A stretch of DNA of 52,082 nucleotides from Chloroflexota bacterium. Lineage in GTDB: Bacteria > Chloroflexota > Anaerolineae > UBA4142. Shown piece after piece: positions 38,351 to 45,846 of the stretch. The stretch covers positions 935 to 53,016 of the forward strand of contig JAMDCU010000080.1 in the NCBI GenBank assembly GCA_023489485.1, written 5' to 3'. The translations under genes and the position numbers were made by a program. The notes below the pieces were generated by a model. It was not told the origin of the DNA. It saw only the letters and a program-made list of their open reading frames with translations, and did not search any database. Numbering within the stretch: the first letter of the stretch is position 1; each line of letters begins with the position of its first letter.

Positions 38351-39879
38351 TCTCCTCGGTCTTGTCTCTGTATGAGACGCCATCCCACGTATGCCGCCGC
38401 ACTGGCTAGCGCAGCAACCAGCGCGATCCGGATTCGCCGTTGGCGAGTGCGTCCTTCCGGCGTGCGCCGACGCCATGCCGCGCGCCAGTCCGCGCGGAGA
38501 GCCGGCAAGGGACGCGCCATCGTCCAACGGTTGAGTGGCGGCGGCAAGCTTGGGAGCCAGGCGCCGCGCCGGAAGGGCGCCTGGGCAATCCTGAGCAGTT
38601 GTCCTGCCAAGTCATATAGCCAGGGAATGCTCATTGCCCGGGCTACCATCTGCACACCGAGCCGCAACGTCGCCGGCGATACCGCGGGCTCCACGGTGTC
38701 TCCTTCCACGACCCGGCGACGCAAACGGAGCAAGATTTCGACAATCGGGATCTTGACCGGGCAAATGTCCGCACACGCGCCGCACAGCGAGGACGCAAAC
38801 GGCAGGTCGGCCGCCACTTTGGTCCCCACTAACTGTGGTAACAAGATCGCCCCAATGGGACCCGAATACGCAAACCCGTACGCATGCCCACCCACGTGGT
38901 TGTATACCGGGCAGACGTTGAGACATGCACCGCAACGAATGCACAAGAGCGTCTCGCGGGTGATTTCATCTTGGAGGATGATCGTGCGACCGTTGTCGAG
39001 CAGCACGAGGTGAAATTCTTTGGGGCCGTTTTCTTCTTCAGTGCGCCGGGGACCCGTAATGAAAGCGGTATAGGCCGACATCTTTTGACCCGTCGCGCTC
39101 CTCGGCAGCAGCTTGAGCAGGACGTTCAAGCTTTCCAGATCGGGGACGACTTTGTCAATGCCGGCGACCGCAACGTGCAAGGGCGGCAATGTTGTACACA
39201 TGCGCCCGTTGCCTTCGTTCGTCACCAACACAAGTGTCCCGGTCTCGGCGACAAGGAAATTGGCGCCTGTGATCCCCATATCGGCGGCGAGGAACTCTTG
39301 CCTGAGCTGCGCCCGTGCGAGCGCGGCGAGTCGGGCCGCCTCAGGTAGAGCGTCCAGGCCGAGCTTTTCCCGAAAGAGGTCCGCAATTCCTTCTTTGGTA
39401 AGGTGGATCGCCGGGACCATGATATGCGACGGACCCGTGCCGGCGAGTTGCACAATATATTCACCCAGATCCGTTTCGAGTGTTTGAACGCCCGCGTCGA
39501 CTAGAGTGCGGTTTAGCCCAATCTCCTCCGTCACCATGCTTTTAGCTTTGACCACACGTTTCACACGATGCTCTTGCGCGATCTCGAGGACAATGCGGTT
39601 GGCCTCCTGCGCGTCGCGCGCCCAATGCACATGCCCCCCCGCGCGAGTCACCTCCTCTTCCAGCCGCGCGAGATAATAGTCGAGATGATTGATCGTATGA
39701 AGGCGCACGTCGTGACCGGCTTGGCGCAAGGCCTGCCAAGACTCTTGCCCGATCACATCTACAACCGCTGCACGTGTGTCCAAGAAACGCGTCGTCGCCT
39801 TCCGCACCGACGCGGGCACCTGCGGTTCGACGCTTTGCACATTGCGGCGAAAATCAATATGCGTCGGTATGGCGCTCAT
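38347..39879 (-). CDS. lutB: LutB-like iron-sulfur protein
   Basis: KAKSMVTEEIGLN..MGITGANFLVAETGTLVLVTNEGNGRM..CIRCGACLNVCPVYNHVGGHAYG..CGACADICPVKIP. Confidence 0.95.
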   Translation of the reverse strand: MSAIPTHIDFRRNVQSVEPQVPASVRKATTRFLDTRAAVVDVIGQESWQALRQAGHDVRLHTINHLDYYLARLEEEVTRAGGHVHWARDAQEANRIVLEIAQEHRVKRVVKAKSMVTEEIGLNRTLVDAGVQTLETDLGEYIVQLAGTGPSHIMVPAIHLTKEGIADLFREKLGLDALPEAARLAALARAQLRQEFLAADMGITGANFLVAETGTLVLVTNEGNGRMCTTLPPLHVAVAGIDKVVPDLESLNVLLKLLPRSATGQKMSAYTAFITGPRRTEEENGPKEFHLVLLDNGRTIILQDEITRETLLCIRCGACLNVCPVYNHVGGHAYGFAYSGPIGAILLPQLVGTKVAADLPFASSLCGACADICPVKIPIVEILLRLRRRVVEGDTVEPAVSPATLRLGVQMVARAMSIPWLYDLAGQLLRIAQAPFRRGAWLPSLPPPLNRWTMARPLPALRADWRAAWRRRTPEGRTRQRRIRIALVAALASAAAYVGWRLIQRQDRGE

Positions 39880-40628
39880 GGACTTGGCCGCGACGAGTCT
39901 TTACTGGAAGCCAGGATCTGAATGAGGTGCATCGGTTTGATCGGCGAGCCGATCCTCTGCAGCACCCCTGAGATGTTCATCAGGCAGCCAGGTTCGTTCG
40001 TCACGATATATTCCGCGCCGCTCGCCTGTATGTTCTTGACCTTGGCGTCCATCATCGCGCGGGACACTTCGGGGTAGATCACGCTGAATACACCCCCAAA
40101 ACCGCAGCAAGTCTCTTCCTCAGCGAGCGGGACGAGTTCCAGTCCTTCGACGGCTTGCAACAACAGCTTGGGCTCGTCGCGCAAGCCCAAGTTCCGCAAG
40201 CTGTGGCAGGCTGCGTGATAGGTGACCTTGTGGGGAAAGTGGGCGCCCATCTCCGTCACCTTCAGGACGCGAGTGAGGAATTCGGTGAACTCCACGGCGC
40301 GGGATGCGATCTCTTCGACTTGGGGGTGCTCGGGAGCCCCCGGTGGAAAGAGCTCAAGGTAGCGATGACGCACAAAATCCGTGCAGGAACCGGAGGGTGC
40401 TACAATATAGCCGGTCGTGTTGGCAAAAGCGCGCAACCAATTGCGCGCGAGGGCAAGTGTCTGAGATTGAAAGCCGCTGTTGTAAAAGGGCTGCCCGCAG
40501 CAGGTCTGCCCCTCCGGGAATTCGCACTGGACGCCTAGCCGCTCCAGCACCGTCACCATGTCTTTGAGCACATCGGAAAAAAAGTTCTCGCCCAGGCAAG
40601 TGGCAAATACCTGCACTCGCGCTCTCAC
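39876..40628 (-). CDS. lutA: LutA-like (Fe-S)-binding protein, CCG domains
   Basis: RVQVFATCLGENFFSDVLKDMVTVLERLGVQCEFPEGQTCCGQPFYNSGF..EEETCCGFGGVFSV. Confidence 0.95.
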   Translation of the reverse strand: MRARVQVFATCLGENFFSDVLKDMVTVLERLGVQCEFPEGQTCCGQPFYNSGFQSQTLALARNWLRAFANTTGYIVAPSGSCTDFVRHRYLELFPPGAPEHPQVEEIASRAVEFTEFLTRVLKVTEMGAHFPHKVTYHAACHSLRNLGLRDEPKLLLQAVEGLELVPLAEEETCCGFGGVFSVIYPEVSRAMMDAKVKNIQASGAEYIVTNEPGCLMNISGVLQRIGSPIKPMHLIQILASSKDSSRPSP

Positions 40629-40662
40629 CCTTCACCCCCTCCTCTTCCAATTCTCGCCGCTA

Positions 40663-41274
40663 CTACCACTTTTTGTATCCTTCGCTCATACCGCGATACT
40701 CGATGAAGGTTTCGCCAATCAGTTTGGCTTTCAGCGCGATCTCGCACGCCTCTTCCAACGTGGAGGTCCAGTGGAACGCCTCGTCGAGGGTCTGGCCGAT
40801 CGCAAAACTTCCGTGCCCGCGCAGCATCACGATCTTGTATGCGCCCAGCGCGTTCGCCAGCGTTTCCGCCATTTCTTTGGTCCCGGAGGGAACCTCCTCA
40901 GAGACGACGGGAATCTTTTTGAGCAAGTAGGACGCTTCGTTATCAATCGGCACGATCTCATCGCGCGAGAGCGAATAGGCAATCGCGGTGCGCGGGTGGG
41001 CGTGGATGACTGCCAGCGCGGGTGTGCTCAAGTAGATCGTACGATGGATCAACAGCTCGGTAGATGCGAGCGCAACTCCGCTGTCATTCTTCGCCAGTCC
41101 AGTCTCTACCAGGTCGTGCGGCTTGAGACGACCGAGCATCGCGCCGCGCCGCTTGATCACGACACGATCCCCTAACCGCACACTGATGTTCCCGCCGTGC
41201 GAACTCACCAGATCGGCTTCGAATAAATCGCGGCCGACTTCTAGAAATTGCTGAATGATGCGTTCGTCCATCAA
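40663..41274 (-). CDS. Class II aldolase/adducin family (fuculose-/rhamnulose-phosphate aldolase-like)
   Basis: DLVSSHGGNISVRLGDRVVIKRRGAMLG..VIHAHPRTAIAYSLSRDEIVPID..IVMLRGHGSFAIG. Confidence 0.85.
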   Translation of the reverse strand: MMDERIIQQFLEVGRDLFEADLVSSHGGNISVRLGDRVVIKRRGAMLGRLKPHDLVETGLAKNDSGVALASTELLIHRTIYLSTPALAVIHAHPRTAIAYSLSRDEIVPIDNEASYLLKKIPVVSEEVPSGTKEMAETLANALGAYKIVMLRGHGSFAIGQTLDEAFHWTSTLEEACEIALKAKLIGETFIEYRGMSEGYKKW

Positions 41275-41310
41275 ACCCCCATGAGCAGTGAACAGTGGGC
41301 AGTGAACAGA

Positions 41311-43128
41311 CTATTGACTGTTGACTGTTGACTGTTGACTGTTGACTATTTCTTCCAACTCCAGTTCTTTCAACTTATCTTGGGTCGGCACACCCTGTCT
41401 GTCCCAACCCCGGGCACGATAATACTCGGCAAGCATCGGCTCCAGCTCGTTGACCCAACCCTTGCTCGGCCCATCGGCGAGGGGTTCGCGGAGCAGCCGC
41501 GAGGGTAACGTGTCGTCCGATCGCGTGAAACCCTCGCGCAGGTTGTACATTCGCTCCAAGTTCCACACCCGTTCTCCCGCGCGCACCAAATCTCCGGTTG
41601 AAAACTCAACGCCCGAGACGGCGCTCAGGACGCGTGCGAAATATTCTTCCCCAACGGCCATGTGAGTGAACTTGCAGACGACGAGAGAATCAATTGCCGC
41701 GGCGATATTCTGGTGCAAGATCACATAGGAGGATTTGCCTTGCACCTGGAAACGGTCAATCCGCTTGGGCAGCCCCAGGACTTCCAAGCCGAGCATATTC
41801 CCACGCATATGGCACGCCCCGCGGTTCGAGGTCGCATACAGCAGTCCTTGCCCCTGCATCCCACGCGGATCATACGCCGGCATCTCCAATCCTTTGACGC
41901 TCATCGAAAGTTCGGGCGCGCCATACTTGGTCGCCAAGCGCAGGCTACCATCTGCCAAATCATCGCCGAGGTCACGACGGTAGGCCAGCGCTTCGATCGC
42001 CGGCGCAAGCATATCAGCGCGACCAAAGCGTAGATCGGAATCGAGCAAACCGCGCTCGGTCAATTCCATCGCACAGCCAATCGTCGAGCCGGTCGAGATC
42101 GTATCGAGGCCTAGTTCGTTGCAGAGGTGATTCGCTTCGATGATTGCCGCCAGATCGTCAACGCCGCATTGCGCGCCAAACGCCCAGGTCGTTTCGTACT
42201 CGGGCCCCTCGCCTTCCACTTTTTGCGTGCGGCTGATACGCGTGCAACCGATCGGACAAGCCCAACACGAGGCGTTCTTTACCAGGTATTTCTCCGTCAA
42301 CGCCTCACCGGAGATGGCTTCCGCGCCTTCGAACTGGCTCTGCTGAAAATTCCGTGTCGGCAATGCACCGATATGATTAATCAGGTTCATCACGACGGCA
42401 GTGCCGAACTCGGGTAATGCCTGGCTGGTCAGGGGACTGGTGCGTAACATCTTGCGGCTCTCGTAGAGCAGGAACCTGAATCCCTCGTGGTCTTGAATGC
42501 CCGGCCGCTCCTTCCCTTCCACGACAATGGCTTTCAGGTTCTTGCGGCCCATGACGGCGCCCGGACCTCCTCGCGCGAGGCTGCGGCGACCATCATTCAT
42601 GATCGCCGCCATACGGCTCAAGTTCTCGCCGGCGGGCCCGATGCAGAGCACATTGCGGCGGTTATCATTCTGCCCCAATTGCTCTGTCACCGCGCCGACC
42701 CGCGCGCCCCACAAGTGCTTCGCGTCCTCTATGGTCACGCCGTTCGGCGTAATCTCGACATAGACCGGCCGCTCGGCGCGACCGCGCACGACGAGCGCAT
42801 CGTAGCCGGCTTTCTTGAACTGCATGCCCCAAAAGCCGCCACTGTTCGCGTCGAGAATGGTGCCCGTGAGTGGACTCTTCGTAGTGACGGAAAAGCGGTT
42901 GCTGGTCTGGTAACCGGTCGCGGTTAGAGGGCCGGTGGCAAAGATGAGCACGTTGTCCGGCGACAGCGGCTCAATAGCGGGGCCGACCGCATCCCATAAC
43001 AGCCGCGCGCCCAACCCGCGTCCGCCCAGAAACAGGCGCGCCATTTCCATGTCCAATTCATACGTTTTAACTGTCGCATCGCTCAAGTCGATATCCAGTA
43101 TCTTGCCCGTCCAACCGTTCATCGCCAT
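41311..43128 (-). CDS. Aldehyde:ferredoxin oxidoreductase (W/Mo pterin)
   Basis: 605 aa; MNGWTGKILDIDLSDATVKTYELDMEMARLFLGGRGLGARLLWD..GPLTATGYQTSNRFSVTTKSPLTGTILDANSGGFWG..CWACPIGCTR. Confidence 0.95.
   Translation of the reverse strand: MAMNGWTGKILDIDLSDATVKTYELDMEMARLFLGGRGLGARLLWDAVGPAIEPLSPDNVLIFATGPLTATGYQTSNRFSVTTKSPLTGTILDANSGGFWGMQFKKAGYDALVVRGRAERPVYVEITPNGVTIEDAKHLWGARVGAVTEQLGQNDNRRNVLCIGPAGENLSRMAAIMNDGRRSLARGGPGAVMGRKNLKAIVVEGKERPGIQDHEGFRFLLYESRKMLRTSPLTSQALPEFGTAVVMNLINHIGALPTRNFQQSQFEGAEAISGEALTEKYLVKNASCWACPIGCTRISRTQKVEGEGPEYETTWAFGAQCGVDDLAAIIEANHLCNELGLDTISTGSTIGCAMELTERGLLDSDLRFGRADMLAPAIEALAYRRDLGDDLADGSLRLATKYGAPELSMSVKGLEMPAYDPRGMQGQGLLYATSNRGACHMRGNMLGLEVLGLPKRIDRFQVQGKSSYVILHQNIAAAIDSLVVCKFTHMAVGEEYFARVLSAVSGVEFSTGDLVRAGERVWNLERMYNLREGFTRSDDTLPSRLLREPLADGPSKGWVNELEPMLAEYYRARGWDRQGVPTQDKLKELELEEIVNSQQSTVNSQ
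41314..41346. repeat. 7-bp tandem repeat (TTGACTG)n, ~4.7 copies, in the AOR 3' end
   Basis: TTGACTGTTGACTGTTGACTGTTGACTGTTGAC. Confidence 0.9.
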
Positions 43129-43139
43129 CCTTTGCCGTG

Positions 43140-43385
43140 TTATGGGGTGCCGCCCGCGATGGGCGGAAAAATCGCCACTTGATGGTCTTGCTCAAGCGGC
43201 GTATCAAGACCACGCATCCACTCGAGGTTGCGTCCGTTGACCAGGACGCGCACGTGCGGACGCGGACGGTCATTCTCAAAGAGCGCGGCCTGCAACTCCG
43301 CATCGCGCATCGTGACGCTATCCAGTTGCTGCATGGGCGCGCTCACGTGGCGGCGCAGACCACCGTACAAGGTCACGCGAGCCAT
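43140..43385 (-). CDS. MoaD/ThiS-like small protein (AOR-associated)
   Basis: MARVTLYGGLRRHVSA..HVRVLVNGRNLEWMRGLDTPLEQDHQVAIFPPIAGGTP; between AOR and rhaB. Confidence 0.8.
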   Translation of the reverse strand: MARVTLYGGLRRHVSAPMQQLDSVTMRDAELQAALFENDRPRPHVRVLVNGRNLEWMRGLDTPLEQDHQVAIFPPIAGGTP

Positions 43386-44857
43386 TTCAGGAATCGCATG
43401 TACGCGGCGTCCCACACGTCCGAGGGGTGTGGCTCGTACTCTTTCAAGGGAAACGAACGCGCGACCATCGCGCGCCCCTCGGCGAGCGACGCGAGATGCC
43501 CGGTCGTGATGGTTTGCATCAGCACGTTGCCGATCGCCGTTGCTTCGACCGGACCTGCGACCACCGGCTTGCCCGTGGCATCGGCAGTAAATTGGCATAG
43601 CAGCGCATTTTGCGATCCGCCGCCCACCACGCGGACCATTTGAATCGGAACACCGGTCAGCGATTCGAGCGCGGCGATGACCCAGCGGTATTTGAGCGCC
43701 AGGCTCTCGAGACAACACCGCGCGATCGCGCCGACCGTTTCCGGTTGCGGTTGCCCCGTGCGGCGACAGAACGCGCGAATCGCGGCCGGCATATCATCCG
43801 GATTGAGAAATTCGGCGGCATCCGGGTCAATCAAACTTCGCAGGGTGTCGGCTTGCCCAGCGAGCGCCAGCAATTCGCTCCAGGAATAATCGTGCCCCGC
43901 GCGCTGCCATTCCTGCTGGCAAGATTGCAGCAGCCACAAACCTGTCACGTTCTTCAAGAGGCGGATCGTATGGCTGACGCCGCCTTCATTTGTGAAATTC
44001 AATTCCCGCGCGCGGTCGTTGATGATCGGCACGGCGATTTCAACGCCGACGAGACTCCACGTCCCGCTGCTGATGTAGCAGCTGTGCGCGTCCAGCCCCG
44101 GAACGGCGGCCACCGCGCTCGCCGTATCATGGCTACCGACCGCGATGACCTGCGCCGGTTTCAATCCACACCCTGCTATCACCTCGGGTCGCAGCTGCCC
44201 GATAATCGTTCCCGGCGGAATCAATGCAGGCAAAAGCCGAGTGGGGATACCGAGCGGCGACAACATTTCGACCGCCCAACGTCGTTCGCGCGCATCCAAC
44301 ATTTGCGTGGTGCTCGCAATCGTGTATTCGCCGATTTTGCTTCCGGTCAGCCAATAATGGAACAGGTCGGGCATCATCAGGAGCGTGTCGGCAATTCTCA
44401 GGCGCGCATCGCCGGACTCGACCATGCTGAAGAGCTGGTAGAGCGTGTTAATCGACATGAACTGGATACCGGTCTGGGCAAACATCATGCGGCGGGGCAC
44501 ATGTTGGAACACGCGCTCCAACATTCCCTCTGTGCGCGAATCGCGATAGTGATAGGGATTGCCCAAAAGATTGCCGGCGCGATCCAGTAACGCAAAATCC
44601 ACGCCCCACGTATCCACGCCGATACCCGCCAGCGGCGCGGCATAATCGGCGGCGTAACGCGCCAGACCGTTCTTGGTTTCCGACCACAAATGGAGCGTGT
44701 CCCACTGTAGGTGCCCCAGCATATTGACCGCGCCGTTGGCAAAGCGATGCAGCTCGCGCAATTCCAGCCGAGCGCCATCCCAACTGCCCAGCACCGTTCG
44801 CCCCTGGGATGCGCCGAGGTCAACTGCGAGAAAGTTGATGGTTGCTACGATTGCCAA
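43373..44857 (-). CDS. rhaB: Rhamnulokinase
   Basis: FLAVDLGASQGRTVLGSWDGARLELRELHRFANG..GIGVDTWGVDFALLDRAGNLLGNPYHYRDSRTEGM..VVGGGSQNALLCQFTAD. Confidence 0.92.
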   Translation of the reverse strand: MAIVATINFLAVDLGASQGRTVLGSWDGARLELRELHRFANGAVNMLGHLQWDTLHLWSETKNGLARYAADYAAPLAGIGVDTWGVDFALLDRAGNLLGNPYHYRDSRTEGMLERVFQHVPRRMMFAQTGIQFMSINTLYQLFSMVESGDARLRIADTLLMMPDLFHYWLTGSKIGEYTIASTTQMLDARERRWAVEMLSPLGIPTRLLPALIPPGTIIGQLRPEVIAGCGLKPAQVIAVGSHDTASAVAAVPGLDAHSCYISSGTWSLVGVEIAVPIINDRARELNFTNEGGVSHTIRLLKNVTGLWLLQSCQQEWQRAGHDYSWSELLALAGQADTLRSLIDPDAAEFLNPDDMPAAIRAFCRRTGQPQPETVGAIARCCLESLALKYRWVIAALESLTGVPIQMVRVVGGGSQNALLCQFTADATGKPVVAGPVEATAIGNVLMQTITTGHLASLAEGRAMVARSFPLKEYEPHPSDVWDAAYMRFLKWLA

Positions 44858-45846
44858 ACCTCTTGATACAAGCGCAACCAGTTGCCGCCCATGATCTTTT
44901 TCACATCGTCAACACTGTAACCATGCGCGAGCAGAGCCGCGGTTACGTTTCCGCACTCCGAAATGGATTCGAATCCAACGGTGGGCTTGACCGCTGTGAA
45001 CGCCGCCAACGCTTGCGGGGACATGCCGCGCAGCGCCTGTGCGGAAACTTCCGGCGTCATCTCTTCCATGAAATCAGGACCGATGCCCACATGATCAATG
45101 CCGATCAAGTTGACCAGGTAATCAATCGTCCTCACGTAATCGTCCACGGTCGCTTGACCCGAACAGGTCAACAACGGCGGAAACGCGACGACACCTGCCA
45201 CGCCGCCTTTCGCCGCCAACGCCCTGAGCGCGTCGTCTGATTTGTTGCGTGGGTGTTTGCAGAGAGTCAACGGGTTCGCGTGGGTGAACGCTATCGGCCT
45301 GGAAGACGCCTCAATCGCATCCAGAGTCGTGCGCGGTCCGCAGTGGGAGACATCTACCAGGATGCCCAGTCGGTTCATCTCCGCGACCACCTCGCGGCCA
45401 AACGCCGTCAGCCCTTCGTCGTTCGGACTGAGATTGCCGCTGCCGACGCGATTCGTGTGATTGTAGGTCAGTTGAACGACGCGCACTCCCAGAGCGTGAT
45501 AAACCGCCAACAGACGGACGTTGTCTTCTATGGGCGCGATATCCTGGAAGCCGAAAATGATTCCAACGCGGTGGCTGGCCTGGGCTGCTTGGATGTCGGC
45601 AACTTGGCGCACCGGCATTATTCGCTCGGGATGCTGATCAAATGCCTGGAACATATCTGCGATGGCTTTCATCGTCTCGGGCAAGCTGTGCCACGCGGCA
45701 ATCGTCGCATTCACGGCCGTGATGCCGCCCTGGTACAAGCGTTCAAAGATGCGCGGTTCGTAGAAATTGCTGGCGTTCAGGCCGTCAATGATGATGCACT
45801 CCCGATGAAACTTGCCGGCGTCCATCTGGTTCATCATTCGCTCCAA
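44845..45846 (-). CDS. Peptidase M19 (membrane/renal dipeptidase-like)
   Basis: IIDGLNASNFYEP..GIIFGFQDIAPIEDNVRLLAVYHALGVRVVQLTYNHTNRVGSG..LVDVSHCGPRTTLDAIEASSRPIAFTHANP. Confidence 0.85.
   Translation of the reverse strand: MERMMNQMDAGKFHRECIIIDGLNASNFYEPRIFERLYQGGITAVNATIAAWHSLPETMKAIADMFQAFDQHPERIMPVRQVADIQAAQASHRVGIIFGFQDIAPIEDNVRLLAVYHALGVRVVQLTYNHTNRVGSGNLSPNDEGLTAFGREVVAEMNRLGILVDVSHCGPRTTLDAIEASSRPIAFTHANPLTLCKHPRNKSDDALRALAAKGGVAGVVAFPPLLTCSGQATVDDYVRTIDYLVNLIGIDHVGIGPDFMEEMTPEVSAQALRGMSPQALAAFTAVKPTVGFESISECGNVTAALLAHGYSVDDVKKIMGGNWLRLYQEVWQS

Noticed and set aside
41314-41346. Possible CRISPR-like array
   Set aside because: Unit is only 7 bp with no spacers and no cas genes seen; a simple tandem repeat.
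43610-44590. 326-aa plus-strand ORF opposite rhaB
   Set aside because: Arg/His/Ala-rich antisense shadow of rhaB.
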